Shown here: piece by piece, positions 9,146 to 17,926 of the stretch | Position numbering within the stretch: position 1 is the first letter of the stretch | Layout of the letters: the number at the start of each line of letters is the position of its first letter | Assembly (NCBI RefSeq): GCF_002723975.1 | Contig: NZ_BEWO01000001.1 | Span: forward strand, 220,090 to 284,089 | Source: Gluconobacter japonicus | Lineage (GTDB): Bacteria > Pseudomonadota > Alphaproteobacteria > Acetobacterales > Acetobacteraceae | Reading direction: 5' to 3' | DNA length: 64,000 nucleotides | Position numbers and translations under genes: made by a program | The notes under the pieces: generated by a model | What the model saw: the letters and a program-made list of their open reading frames with translations, nothing else | Database searches by the model: none | What the model was told of the DNA's origin: nothing

Positions 9146-9331
9146 TCAGGAAGAATGCTGGAGTCTCTGTTCTTCCTCGATGCGCTGACGGCGAACGACT
9201 TTGCGGGTCTCACGGAGAATGCGGTATTTTTCCAGGGCGGACAAACCTTCCCGACTGGACTTCCGACGAACGGGCGAACGCGTGGCTGCCGTGTCTGAAA
9301 CAGATTTCCCGGTGTTCACAAAAGCGCCCAT
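9146..9331 (-). CDS. Small basic hypothetical protein (61 aa)
   Basis: The frame starting MGAFVNTGKSV is preceded by AGGGAAAGATA, a good ribosome binding site, so the ATG at 9331 is preferred over the longer frame to 9433. The product is rich in Arg/Lys/Glu and is predicted to be helical at its end (LEKYRILRETRKVVRRQRIEEEQ). There is no signal peptide or membrane segment. I do not recognise a family. Position and codon use are compatible with a real gene, but the size leaves doubt. Confidence 0.5.
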   Translation of the reverse strand: MGAFVNTGKSVSDTAATRSPVRRKSSREGLSALEKYRILRETRKVVRRQRIEEEQRLQHSS

Positions 9332-9520
9332 TATCTTTCCCTGCGGCTTAGAAAGAGAATCCAGACATATTACGTAACACAAGCAAACCAACTGGTATCG
9401 GAATAATTCTGACCAGACAACCGCTAAACGCACGATACGGATAGGGGGTTTCTTCTCCTGACGTCGTAGGCCTTGAGTTCCGGGCTTCTATCGCGCACAT
9501 GCCATAAAGACTTTTCGACC

Positions 9521-9551
9521 CCGACCGCGCGCTGACCGTCGGCGCGTTTTT
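9521..9551 (+). promoter_or_regulatory. Possible transcription attenuator in the mtnA leader
   Basis: CGCGC (9526-9530) can pair with GCGCG (9542-9546), directly followed by five T residues, which looks like a short intrinsic terminator ahead of the mtnA ribosome binding site. CCGAC (9521-9525) can instead pair with GTCGG (9538-9542), which excludes the first helix. No known SAM-type riboswitch core was recognised in the ~90 bases upstream. Confidence 0.35.
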
Positions 9552-9563
9552 CAGGAGCACTCC

Positions 9564-10658
9564 ATGAAGATCAATGGCACAGCCTATCGCAGTCTCTGGC
9601 GCCCTTCTGACGACGCCAAAAGCATTCGCATTTTCGATCAGACGCGCTTTCCGTGGGAAGTGGAAATTCTTGAATTGCGCGACATGGGCGCTGTCGCTCA
9701 TGCAATTCGCAGCATGCAGGTTCGTGGTGCGCCTCTGATTGGTGCCGTTGCAGCCTATGGGCTGGTTTTCGCGCTGCAGGATGACGCTTCTGATGCAGCT
9801 CTGGAGAAGGCGGCGGCTGACCTGATCGAAACGCGTCCAACAGCCATCAATCTCCGCTGGGCCATTGAGCGCATGGTGTCTCATCTGCGCGCCCTGCCAG
9901 CAGAACGCCGCGTTGATGCCGGGTATGTGGAAGCGGATTCGATCTGCGATGAAGACGTTCAGGTCAATGAAGCTATCGGCCGTCACGGGTTGGAACTCAT
10001 CCGGGAGATCTGGGAGAGCAAGGGCCGTCAGGGCCGGGTGAACCTGCTGACGCATTGCAATGCCGGCTGGATTGCAACCGTGGACTGGGGCACCGCACTT
10101 GCCCCGATCTACATGGCGCATGATGAGGACATCCCGGTGCATGTCTGGGTAGACGAGACCCGTCCCCGCAATCAGGGCAGCCTGCTGACGGCCTGGGAAC
10201 TCGGCAGCCATGGCGTGGCGCATACGGTCATCGCAGACAATGCTGGTGGCCATTACATGCAGGCTGGCGATGTTGATATGGTCATCGTCGGCACGGACCG
10301 CGTGACGGCACAGGGCGATGTTGCCAACAAGATTGGCACCTATCTCAAGGCGTTGGCCGCCAGAGACAACAATGTTCCATTCTGGGTAGCGCTGCCATCC
10401 TCGACAATCGACTGGCGCGTTTGCGATGGCGTGAAGGAAATCCCGATCGAAGAGCGGAGCCAGAACGAGGTTCTGTTCATGACGGGCCTGACGGAAAGCG
10501 GTGATCCGGGACGTGTCCGCATCGCACCAGAAAACAGCCCGGCGGCCAATCCGGCTTTTGACGTAACGCCAGCCCGCCTGGTGACCGGTCTCATCACCGA
10601 GCGTGGCCGGTGTGATGCTTCCGAAGAAGGGCTGAAAAGTCTGTTCCCGGAAAGCTGA
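9564..10658 (+). CDS. mtnA: S-methyl-5-thioribose-1-phosphate isomerase
   Basis: A 364-aa eIF2B-like sugar isomerase that converts methylthioribose-1-phosphate to methylthioribulose-1-phosphate in methionine salvage. The family catalytic pair is present: Cys165 in NLLTHCNAG and Asp245 in IVGTDRVTAQGDVANKIGTY. The N-terminal MQVRGAPLIGAVAAYG block is also diagnostic. AGGAGCACTCC sits before the ATG. No other salvage gene (mtnP, mtnK, mtnB-D) is next to it. A strong terminator follows after 8 bases. Confidence 0.96.
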   Translation: MKINGTAYRSLWRPSDDAKSIRIFDQTRFPWEVEILELRDMGAVAHAIRSMQVRGAPLIGAVAAYGLVFALQDDASDAALEKAAADLIETRPTAINLRWAIERMVSHLRALPAERRVDAGYVEADSICDEDVQVNEAIGRHGLELIREIWESKGRQGRVNLLTHCNAGWIATVDWGTALAPIYMAHDEDIPVHVWVDETRPRNQGSLLTAWELGSHGVAHTVIADNAGGHYMQAGDVDMVIVGTDRVTAQGDVANKIGTYLKALAARDNNVPFWVALPSSTIDWRVCDGVKEIPIEERSQNEVLFMTGLTESGDPGRVRIAPENSPAANPAFDVTPARLVTGLITERGRCDASEEGLKSLFPES

Positions 10659-10666
10659 GGACGATG

Positions 10667-10715
10667 AACTGTAGCCATTCCAGTTCTTCGGGACGAGTGG
10701 CTACAGTTTTCTCAG
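10667..10715 (+). terminator. Intrinsic terminator of mtnA
   Basis: AACTGTAGCCA (10667-10677) pairs with TGGCTACAGTT (10698-10708) as an 11-bp perfect stem with a roughly 20-base loop that itself can fold (TTCTTCGGGACGA). TTTTC follows. It starts 8 bases after the mtnA stop. Confidence 0.85.
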
Positions 10716-10771
10716 GCGCACACTCCTCAGGCCCATTTGTTAGATCCGGCAGTCTGGGCCTTAAACTGGCC

Positions 10772-10966
10772 TTAGTAATAAAAACTGCCTTTACGCGGGG
10801 GGCTCAACAGCATGTTTGCCGGCCTTCCACCCTGCACGTCCGGATGATTTTCCGGCATCTGATGTGCATCATATCGACCAAACTGCTCGCTTGTGAAAGT
10901 CTGACACCCTGTCAGCCCTGCCAAAAGACATACCATCAACAAGCCAGACGCGATTTTATAAATCAT
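10772..10966 (-). CDS. Small lipoprotein, unknown function (64 aa)
   Basis: The start at 10966 (MIYKIASG) has GAGGTTCAG immediately upstream. The peptide has a short hydrophobic signal ending in the lipobox LTGC (Cys at residue 21), leaving a mature chain of about 44 residues without recognised domains (HQMPENHPDVQGG, PPRKGSFYY). It is expected to be a periplasm-facing lipoprotein. There is no clear operon partner. Confidence 0.65.
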   Translation of the reverse strand: MIYKIASGLLMVCLLAGLTGCQTFTSEQFGRYDAHQMPENHPDVQGGRPANMLLSPPRKGSFYY

Positions 10967-11205
10967 CTGAACCTCATTCTTTACTGTATGCCGCACAAAA
11001 AACCGAAGTCTGTTACTTTCGACACTTTCAAGAAAATTGAAGCACTACTGGAACATCATCGCAAGTCATTGGTTCTCCCTCGCATCTGCACCGCCCAGAA
11101 CACAGTGAAGTTCTCAGCGCCGCAAACCTGTCCCCCTGCTCGAAGAGTGTTGCCCTTGACGCTCCATCGCACTTGCCGTTCAAGATGATGCTTCATCGAG
11201 CCCGC

Positions 11206-12132
11206 ATGAGGATGATTGTGTCAGACTCGCATATCTTCTGGCGAACAGCCGCTACGGCCGCACTGTTCGTACTGACTGGCTGTGCCAGCCAGACCAGTGT
11301 CCGCCCATATCCGGCCCAGACGCCCAACGCTCAATATGCGAACGGCACAACCGGAACTCTTGGCTACAACAGCCATGTTCCAGATTTCGCCAGTCGGAAT
11401 TTCGAGCCGTTCAACCGTCAGGACGTCGCAGCCATTGCCCTGCGGGAATGGCGGATGTTTGGCTCTCCGGTTTCGGATGATGATCCGGAAGATCGTCCGG
11501 AACCGACTGATCCGGCCCTCAAGCCAGAGCGTATTCCCGGTCTGTGGCAACGTATTGGCGAATACTGGTGGATCGGCCAGGACCCTTATGAAACGGAAGT
11601 CGCCTGGACGGGCAAGACCGATGCCAACGGCACGCGCTTCGAGGCGGCTCATGATGGCCATTATGCTTGGTCAGCCGCCTTCATTTCCTACGTCATGCGG
11701 GTTGCGGGAGCCAATGATCGCTTTCCGTATTCTCCCAATCACGCCACTTACATCAACGCGGCGGCCAGCGGGCAGTCCAGCGGTGTCAGCGCACATGATC
11801 CGGGGAGCTATACCCCCAAACTGGGCGATCTGATCTGCGTCGGGCGTGGACGGAGCAAATCCGTGACGTTCTCGATGCTGCCAACGTCCTACGGCTTCCC
11901 GGCGCATTGCGGCATTGTCACCGCCGTCAACCAGACTGCCCAGCCGTTCGGCCATGAACTGAGCATCGTGGGCGGCAACGTGGACGATGCGGTGTCCCTC
12001 ACCCACGTTCCGACCGATACGAACGGCCGGATCGCGGATGGATCAGGCCACAGTTACGACAGCCGCTATCCTTGGTGTGCGGTTCTTGAAGTCCACTACG
12101 ATGCGGATCAGGAACCTGACAGTGGTATGTGA
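11206..12132 (+). CDS. DUF2272-domain lipoprotein (NlpC/P60-like fold suspected)
   Basis: A protein of about 308 aa with a signal ending LTGC, hence a lipoprotein. The body matches DUF2272: HYAWSAAFISYVMRVAG, a run with DLICVGRG, and FPAHCGIVTAVN, with the Ser/His/Cys layout reminiscent of CHAP/NlpC amidase folds (family knowledge, activity unproven). The start is uncertain: the in-frame ATGs at 11185, 11206 and 11212 all have weak ribosome sites. Its 3' end overlaps the converging rhodanese gene by 25 bases. Confidence 0.78.
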   Translation: MRMIVSDSHIFWRTAATAALFVLTGCASQTSVRPYPAQTPNAQYANGTTGTLGYNSHVPDFASRNFEPFNRQDVAAIALREWRMFGSPVSDDDPEDRPEPTDPALKPERIPGLWQRIGEYWWIGQDPYETEVAWTGKTDANGTRFEAAHDGHYAWSAAFISYVMRVAGANDRFPYSPNHATYINAAASGQSSGVSAHDPGSYTPKLGDLICVGRGRSKSVTFSMLPTSYGFPAHCGIVTAVNQTAQPFGHELSIVGGNVDDAVSLTHVPTDTNGRIADGSGHSYDSRYPWCAVLEVHYDADQEPDSGM

Positions 12133-12500
12133 GTAAACGGCAGTCCCCCGGCGCGCCAGCCTGTGCCGGGGCCATGCTTGTCCTCAAAGCCATCAACAAT
12201 GTTTGTCACATCCGCATAACCGGCATGTTCTGCCAGAAGCGCGGCATTATGCGAGCGCATCCCTGAACGACACAGGAACAGCACGCGGTTGTTCTGATCC
12301 GGAACCGCATCCAGCAAACCTTCCAGAAAAATCTGCTCCAGACCGGGTTGCCAGGTCAGGCATACAACAGGCCGTGGCAGAGCCGCAGAATCGGGCAGAC
12401 CGATTTCCGCCCATTCCACTGGCGTTCGGACATCCACGAGGACGCTGCCGGCCTCATTTGCAAGCACATCCCATGCCTGCTTTGCTGTCAGTACCTTCAT
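12108..12500 (-). CDS. Rhodanese-like sulfurtransferase domain protein
   Basis: A single-domain rhodanese of about 130 aa. The active loop CRSGMR (in VLFLCRSGMRSHNAA) has the catalytic Cys, and VLVDVRTPVEW is the usual N-terminal strand. It may carry persulfide sulfur; lying next to cysK may reflect sulfur metabolism, but the two genes are divergent. The ATG at 12500 follows GAGGAAGGCC and is preferred over the frame start at 12512. Confidence 0.88.
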   Translation of the reverse strand: MKVLTAKQAWDVLANEAGSVLVDVRTPVEWAEIGLPDSAALPRPVVCLTWQPGLEQIFLEGLLDAVPDQNNRVLFLCRSGMRSHNAALLAEHAGYADVTNIVDGFEDKHGPGTGWRAGGLPFTHIPLSGS

Positions 12501-12556
12501 GGCCTTCCTCATCCTTATAAAACGCGGTCTAATTCCGTCAGCACAGGAGAAAACGT

Positions 12557-13600
12557 ATGACTGACATCACCGACGCACACCAGTCCGTTTCAAAAGGCTG
12601 GCAGGCTCCGTCTGCTGGCATGACGGCCGCCATCGGTGGCACGCCGCTGATCCGCCTGAAGCGTGCCTCGGAAGAAACCGGCTGCGAGATTTATGGCAAG
12701 GCTGAGTTCATGAATCCGGGAGGGTCCGTCAAGGACCGCGCGGCTCTCGCCATCATTCAGGACGCTTTCCGCACCGGTGCCCTCAAGTCCGGCGGTACGG
12801 TCGTTGAAGGAACGGCTGGCAACACGGGCATTGGCCTGACACTGGTGGCACAGGCCATGGGCTGCAAGGCCATTATCGTCGTGCCGGAAACGCAGAGCCG
12901 CGAGAAGCTCGATTTCCTGCGTATGATTGGTGCCGACCTGCGCCTCGTTCCCGCCAAGCCGTTCCGCGATCCGGGCAACTATGTCCATGTTTCGCGGCGA
13001 CTTGCTGAAGAAACCGGTGGCTTCTGGGCTAACCAGTTTGACAATACCGCCAACCGCGAAGGCCATCGCACCACAACTGCCGTGGAAATCTGGAACCAGA
13101 CGGGCGGGAAGATTGATGCCTTCACCTGCGCCTGCGGGACCGGCGGCACACTGGCTGGTATCGGAATTGGTCTGCGCGAACAGGCCGCAGCAGCTGGAAA
13201 GACGGCTCCGAAAATCGTTCTGGCTGATCCAGAAGGGTCTGCGCTGTATGGCTGGGTGAAATCCAACGATCTGACGATCAGTGGTGGTTCCATCACAGAA
13301 GGAATCGGTCAGGGCCGCGTGACTGCGAATCTTGAGGGCTGTGCGCCAGATGATGCCGAGCGCATTCCTGACCCTGAAGCTCTGGAGCAGATCTTTGCCC
13401 TGACGGCAGAAGAAGGGCTCTCCGTAGGTGGCTCTTCAGGCATCAATGTTGCAGCGGCCATTCGCACTGCAAGGAAGCTTGGCCCCGGACATACGATTGT
13501 TACAATTCTGTGCGACGGTGGTGCCAGGTACCAGTCAAAGCTGTTCAACCCTGACTTCCTTCGCGCCAAGAACCTGCCGGTTCCATTCTGGCTGGCCTGA
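12557..13600 (+). CDS. cysK: Cysteine synthase (O-acetylserine sulfhydrylase, fold-type II PLP enzyme)
   Basis: A 347-aa PLP enzyme. Lys59 in NPGGSVKDRAA forms the Schiff base, GTAGNTG (about 85-91) binds the substrate carboxylate, and VGGSSGINVAAA near the C-terminus binds the PLP phosphate region. It makes cysteine from O-acetylserine and sulfide in the cytoplasm. Its length is slightly above that of E. coli CysK, with extra residues at both ends. AGGAGAAAACGT precedes the ATG. A cystathionine beta-synthase-like specificity cannot be excluded from sequence alone. Confidence 0.9.
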   Translation: MTDITDAHQSVSKGWQAPSAGMTAAIGGTPLIRLKRASEETGCEIYGKAEFMNPGGSVKDRAALAIIQDAFRTGALKSGGTVVEGTAGNTGIGLTLVAQAMGCKAIIVVPETQSREKLDFLRMIGADLRLVPAKPFRDPGNYVHVSRRLAEETGGFWANQFDNTANREGHRTTTAVEIWNQTGGKIDAFTCACGTGGTLAGIGIGLREQAAAAGKTAPKIVLADPEGSALYGWVKSNDLTISGGSITEGIGQGRVTANLEGCAPDDAERIPDPEALEQIFALTAEEGLSVGGSSGINVAAAIRTARKLGPGHTIVTILCDGGARYQSKLFNPDFLRAKNLPVPFWLA

Positions 13601-13661
13601 GTGCGAAAGTGACGCGGTGGACCTGAACCGCGTCACAAGCCTACGGAAAGGTAACGCCATC

Positions 13662-14387
13662 ATGGGTACGGAAACCCTGCCCCATCTTCTCGTCGTAGAT
13701 GACGACCGTGAAATCCGGGAACTGCTGAGCAAGTTCCTTGAACGCAATCATTTCCGTGTCACCGCGGCTCGGGATGGCCGTGAAGCCCGCAAGGCGTGGT
13801 CCAACGGTCATTACCAGCTCGTCGTGCTGGATCTGATGCTTCCGGGCGAGAGCGGCCTTGAAGTTGCGCGCTGGCTGCGGTCTCAGGATAATGTTCCTAT
13901 TATCATGCTGACGGCCATGAGCGATGAAACGGATCGTATCATCGGGCTGGAATTCGGCGCAGATGATTATGTCGCCAAACCATTCAACCCGCGGGAATTG
14001 CTCGCCCGCATCCGTGCAGTTCTGCGCCGTACGGTTGACGCTTCCGAAAAACGGCAAGCCACGGATACCCGCAAGATCATGTTTGCCGGATGGTGCCTCG
14101 ATCCCGTTCGTCGTCGCCTGCTCAACCCGGACGGAGCAGAAATTTCTCTGACCGGCGGCGAATACGATCTCCTGATGGCTTTGCTGGATCGGGCAAACAG
14201 GGTTCTGACCCGTGACATGCTGCTTGAACTGCTGCGTGGCCGTCAGGCTGGACCGTTTGACCGGGCCATAGACGTGGCCATCAGCCGTCTACGACGCAAG
14301 CTGGAAGACGATGGCCGCAATGCTCAGGTCATCAAGACCGTCCGTGGCGGCGGTTATGTTCTGGCCGCAGAAGTCGAACGCATCTGA
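13662..14387 (+). CDS. OmpR/PhoB-family response regulator
   Basis: A 241-aa protein. The receiver domain (residues 1-125) has the acidic pocket D13/D14, phosphoacceptor D57 (VVLDLMLP), T84 and K106, and is followed by a winged-helix DNA-binding domain (SLTGGEYDLLMALLDRANRVLTRDMLLELLRGR ... RRKLEDDG ... VRGGGYVL). It is paired with the histidine kinase that starts 2 bases after its stop. GGAAAGG about 10 bases before the ATG at 13662 supports this start rather than the longer open frame that runs back into cysK. Target genes are unknown. Confidence 0.93.
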   Translation: MGTETLPHLLVVDDDREIRELLSKFLERNHFRVTAARDGREARKAWSNGHYQLVVLDLMLPGESGLEVARWLRSQDNVPIIMLTAMSDETDRIIGLEFGADDYVAKPFNPRELLARIRAVLRRTVDASEKRQATDTRKIMFAGWCLDPVRRRLLNPDGAEISLTGGEYDLLMALLDRANRVLTRDMLLELLRGRQAGPFDRAIDVAISRLRRKLEDDGRNAQVIKTVRGGGYVLAAEVERI

Positions 14388-14389
14388 CC

Positions 14390-15964
14390 ATGAAGTTCCT
14401 GCCCGGTTCCCTGGTTGCCCGAACCAGTCTTGTCCTGATTGTCGGGCTTGCCGTTATCGAACTGGCAGGACTAGGCATCCATGCGCTTGATCGCCTCGAC
14501 ATGGCAGAGCGCAGCGAGATGCACGATTACCAGATGCAGGCCTTCTCCATTTACCGCACCATTGCAGAAACCAAGCCCGAAGATCGTCAGGCCATCATTG
14601 ACGATCTTCATATTCCATCGAACACAACCGTCCTGCTCCGCCCCATGCCGGACCAGGACATTCACAGCCACAAGGTTCCACTTCCTTTTTTCCCGCCCCC
14701 GAAACTGGCTTTTCCAGATCATTTCCGGCCGGGACCTAATGACCCCTCACCCCGCAATGCGCCTTTTGAGCCTCCTAACCCCATGCAGGACGGGCCATAC
14801 GGTCGCCCTCCTGCGGACATGGAGCCTTTTCCTACTCAAGGTCATCCACCGTTCCCCCATTCTGATGGCCCAGACGAATGGCGCTTGCCCAATGCCGGAG
14901 AACGCCACCGTTTCCAGGACAATTTCCCTGGCGCCCATTGGCCGTTCCTTCCTGCCGCCCTTTATCCCCGGGAAATCTGGAGCGGACAGGAACTGAGAAC
15001 ACATTCAACATCCCTGCTTTTGCCGGATACACAGTCCTGGGTGGTGGTGCGCTACGTCATGCCATTACCCAACCCGTTCGATGCTCCCACCTTCATCGTG
15101 GCCTTTCTGGTCATGTCTCTTTGCGGCGGCGCCCTGATCGTCTGGGCTACACGACGACTGATCCTACCCGTAACCACTCTTGCGAATGCAGCCGAAGCGC
15201 TTGGCCGGGACGTCAACAGTTCGACCGTTCTGCCGGAAAACGGACCTTCTGAGATCCGTCGAGCGGCCGTTGCTTTCAATACCATGTCCATGCGAATCAG
15301 GCGCTTCGTCTCTGACCGCACCCTGATGCTGACCGCCATCGGGCATGATCTGCGGACACCCATTACGCGGCTGAAGTTGCGGGCCGAGTTCATTGACGAT
15401 GATGAACTTCGTACCAAAATGCTGGCTGATCTTGATGAGATGGAGGCCATGGTGGCAGCCACTCTGGCATTTGGTCGCGACAGCGCATCCAATGAACAGG
15501 TTGTTTCCCTCGATCTCCGCGCACTGCTTCAGACGATCATGGATGAAGCAGCAGAAGCCTACCCGGATCAGGCCGCCTCTCTGGTTTATGAATCGCCCAA
15601 CGTCCCCGTCAGGATCATGGCGCGATCCGTGGCGTTGAAACGCGCCTTGAACAATCTGATTCTCAATGCCCTGAAATACGGCAATAGCGCCCATGTCACG
15701 CTGATCCCTCCGAACCAGAAAAAAGAGAAAGACCGGTACGCGCGCATCATCGTGGAAGACAACGGCCCAGGTCTGCCTGATGATGAACTGGACCGTGTCT
15801 TCGAACCTTTCGTCAGGATCGAAACCAGCCGCAATCGGGAAACAGGCGGAACCGGACTTGGCCTATCCATTGCCCGGACAATCCTTCGGGCTCAAGGCGG
15901 TGATGTGCGCCTTATGAACCGTCCCGAAGGGGGGCTGCGCGCCATCATCACACTGGAAGCCTGA
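14390..15964 (+). CDS. Membrane sensor histidine kinase (HAMP-HisKA-HATPase) with Pro/His-rich sensor loop
   Basis: A 524-aa kinase. TM1 is about residues 8-31 and TM2 about 232-253, followed by HAMP, the H-box GHDLRTPITRLK with His319, the N-box NNLILNALKYG, and ATP-lid motifs EDNGPGLPDDE and GTGLGLSIA. The periplasmic region has 28 prolines and 7 histidines within residues 91-195, far from a standard PAS or 4-helix sensor. It should sense an envelope or metal/acid signal and phosphorylate the response regulator encoded just upstream. Layout resembles EnvZ/RstB-like kinases. Confidence 0.93.
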   Translation: MKFLPGSLVARTSLVLIVGLAVIELAGLGIHALDRLDMAERSEMHDYQMQAFSIYRTIAETKPEDRQAIIDDLHIPSNTTVLLRPMPDQDIHSHKVPLPFFPPPKLAFPDHFRPGPNDPSPRNAPFEPPNPMQDGPYGRPPADMEPFPTQGHPPFPHSDGPDEWRLPNAGERHRFQDNFPGAHWPFLPAALYPREIWSGQELRTHSTSLLLPDTQSWVVVRYVMPLPNPFDAPTFIVAFLVMSLCGGALIVWATRRLILPVTTLANAAEALGRDVNSSTVLPENGPSEIRRAAVAFNTMSMRIRRFVSDRTLMLTAIGHDLRTPITRLKLRAEFIDDDELRTKMLADLDEMEAMVAATLAFGRDSASNEQVVSLDLRALLQTIMDEAAEAYPDQAASLVYESPNVPVRIMARSVALKRALNNLILNALKYGNSAHVTLIPPNQKKEKDRYARIIVEDNGPGLPDDELDRVFEPFVRIETSRNRETGGTGLGLSIARTILRAQGGDVRLMNRPEGGLRAIITLEA

Positions 15965-16078
15965 CCACACAGTCCATCACAAATCCGAAAACTGGTCTTT
16001 TTTAACCAGCCTGCCGGTTACAATCTGCGTCAGTTATCTTTCTATGTCGGAGACAGTCTCGGAAAAGGATAATCGACC

Positions 16079-16939
16079 ATGAGCGGACAAGGCTTTCGGA
16101 GCATTCTCACAGGCTCGTTTTCAACACCCTGCGCCGACAATCCTACCGTGGCGATGGTAGAAGCAGGCTACCACCATGCCGGTCTTGATGCCCGATACAT
16201 CAACTGTGACGTCAAAGCCTCTGGTCTTGCGGATGCCGTCAAAGGCGCCAAGGCCATGGAATGGGTGGGTTTCAACTGCTCCCTGCCCCACAAAGTCGCC
16301 GTTCTCGATCATCTGGATGATATTGCGGAGTCCGCCCGGCTCATCGGCGCGGTCAACTGCGTGGCCATTCGGGAAGGAAAGCTGATTGGCCATAACACTG
16401 ATGGCAAGGGCTTTCTGGCATCTCTGAAAACTGTGACGTCTCCTGCTGGCAAAAGGGTTGTGATCCTTGGAGCAGGCGGAGCAGCCCGCGCAATTGCGGT
16501 AGAACTTGCTCTGGCAGGAGCGGCGCATATCACGATCGTCAACCGGGATGCCTCAAAAGCAGAAACCATCGCAGCACTGATCAACGACAAAACTGAAGCG
16601 ACCGGCGAAGCTCAGGCATGGTCTGGGAAATTTTCCCTTCCCACTGGGACGGACATTCTCATTAACGCAACGTCTATCGGGTTGGGTGATCCCAATGCGG
16701 CCCCTCCCGTTGAAATGGGCAGTTTGACAAAAGAGACCGTCGTTGCGGACGTCATTCCCAACCCGCCTCAGACCCGCTTCCTGAAAGATGCCAAAGCCCT
16801 CGGCTGTACGACGCTGGATGGACTAGGAATGCTCGTCAATCAGGGAGTCATCGGTGTGGAAATCTGGCTGGGTCGCACACTCGACAGCGCTGTCATGGCT
16901 CAGACGCTGGAAAATATCTTCGGAACAGAAAACAAGTAA
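16079..16939 (+). CDS. Shikimate dehydrogenase-family (AroE-like) oxidoreductase with altered substrate motif
   Basis: A 286-aa NAD(P)-dependent dehydrogenase. Catalytic Lys72 (NCSLPHK) and the Asp of HNTDGKGF are present, and VVILGAGGAARAIAVELALAG is the Rossmann glycine motif followed by NRDASKA. The usual substrate-binding SxSPxxHN is replaced by S13-F-S15-T-P-C-A-D-N21: the two serines and Asn remain, but the His is lost and the Pro is shifted. It may act on quinate or shikimate, relevant to acetic acid bacteria, or be the housekeeping AroE; another aroE in the genome would decide. AAGGATAATCGACC precedes the ATG. Confidence 0.85.
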   Translation: MSGQGFRSILTGSFSTPCADNPTVAMVEAGYHHAGLDARYINCDVKASGLADAVKGAKAMEWVGFNCSLPHKVAVLDHLDDIAESARLIGAVNCVAIREGKLIGHNTDGKGFLASLKTVTSPAGKRVVILGAGGAARAIAVELALAGAAHITIVNRDASKAETIAALINDKTEATGEAQAWSGKFSLPTGTDILINATSIGLGDPNAAPPVEMGSLTKETVVADVIPNPPQTRFLKDAKALGCTTLDGLGMLVNQGVIGVEIWLGRTLDSAVMAQTLENIFGTENK

Positions 16940-16948
16940 GCTGTTTCA

Positions 16949-16977
16949 CCCCTGCCCGACCGATGGGCAGGGGTTTT
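16949..16977 (+). terminator. Intrinsic terminator after the aroE-like gene
   Basis: CCCCTGCCC (16949-16957), 7-base loop, GGGCAGGGG (16965-16973), then TTTT. It lies between two converging genes and follows the aroE-like stop by 9 bases. Confidence 0.88.
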
Positions 16978-16990
16978 CATACCATCAGAC

Positions 16991-17926
16991 CTAAATCGGC
17001 TCCGCCCGGCGGCGTAACCAGATCGTCAGGGCAAGACAAACCACCCCAACCAGCACACCCCACCACAGAGCGGGGGCAGAAAACAATTCAGCAAAATTGG
17101 GGTGTACGACCAGTTGCTGGACTGGCGTATGGTCGATAGTGAGACCCTGATCGCGACCTGCACGCATCTGCATTTTTGCGTGACTCAGATTGCTTCCCGG
17201 GAAATGAGTAAATCTGTTGGAAACCAGATTTACGATACCACTCGTTGGTAGCCCCGCCATGCCTGTGATGGCCAGTGCCGCCAGAGCGCCCAGAACCCAC
17301 ACAATCGGCGTGCTTCTCACAAGAACCGATACCAGAAAGAGACTGGCATAAACCGGTAGCCACCAAAGAGCATTCAGGAAGCTGTATACTGCGTAATTCC
17401 CAAGATTTTCGATGATTCCAGCAGGGTGAGCTAACGAAGCAAGGCCTCCTCCAAACGCATAAGTACTGGCCAAAGCAAGCGCCAGAACACCAATCCATGT
17501 GATCATGAGCGCAAAAAGTGGAACAACAATCAGAATGACACCAATCTTGGCCAAAACAATCAGATGATCGGATACAGGCAGGGATTTCCAGAACAGGATC
17601 GAGAGATCCTTGCGCTCATTATAAAATGTACCCATTGCGTAAATACATCCCACTGCCAGCACTGACAGATTGGCAATGCAGGAGAGTAATTCTGCCGTCA
17701 GGGTAAAAAAGAGTTGAGGCGTAACGCCGGGTCCACTGACATTATGTCCTTTTAGAAGAGGGATACAAACCAGAATAACGGATAAAAGAACCATAATAAG
17801 CGGTCCCCAGAACAGAAACCGGTTCTCCCAAATCTCCCGCTTCACAGACCAGACATACTGCCTCAAGAGCCAGTCCATTTTTGAGCGAGAGTGCTTTCCA
17901 ACAGACATCATCATGCTTTCGCTCAT
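16991..17926 (-). CDS. ABC-2 type transporter permease of the GntR-linked ABC system
   Basis: A 311-aa integral membrane protein with about six hydrophobic segments (FLFWGPLIMVLLSVILV, LSVLAVGCIYAMGTFYN, VILIVVPLFALMITW, ALWWGVLVGVVCLALTIW and others). The stretch YNERKDLSILFWKSLPVSD is characteristic of YtrC/D-like ABC-2 permeases controlled by YtrA-type regulators. Its ATG overlaps the stop of the ATPase gene (ATGA). The substrate is unknown; related systems handle cell-envelope antibiotics or lipid stress. Confidence 0.87.
   Translation of the reverse strand: MSESMMMSVGKHSRSKMDWLLRQYVWSVKREIWENRFLFWGPLIMVLLSVILVCIPLLKGHNVSGPGVTPQLFFTLTAELLSCIANLSVLAVGCIYAMGTFYNERKDLSILFWKSLPVSDHLIVLAKIGVILIVVPLFALMITWIGVLALALASTYAFGGGLASLAHPAGIIENLGNYAVYSFLNALWWLPVYASLFLVSVLVRSTPIVWVLGALAALAITGMAGLPTSGIVNLVSNRFTHFPGSNLSHAKMQMRAGRDQGLTIDHTPVQQLVVHPNFAELFSAPALWWGVLVGVVCLALTIWLRRRAEPI

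Noticed and set aside
9434..9520. SAM riboswitch (SAM-I, SAM-II) upstream of mtnA
   Set aside because: Conserved cores of these classes were not found by eye; only a simple hairpin pair is supported.
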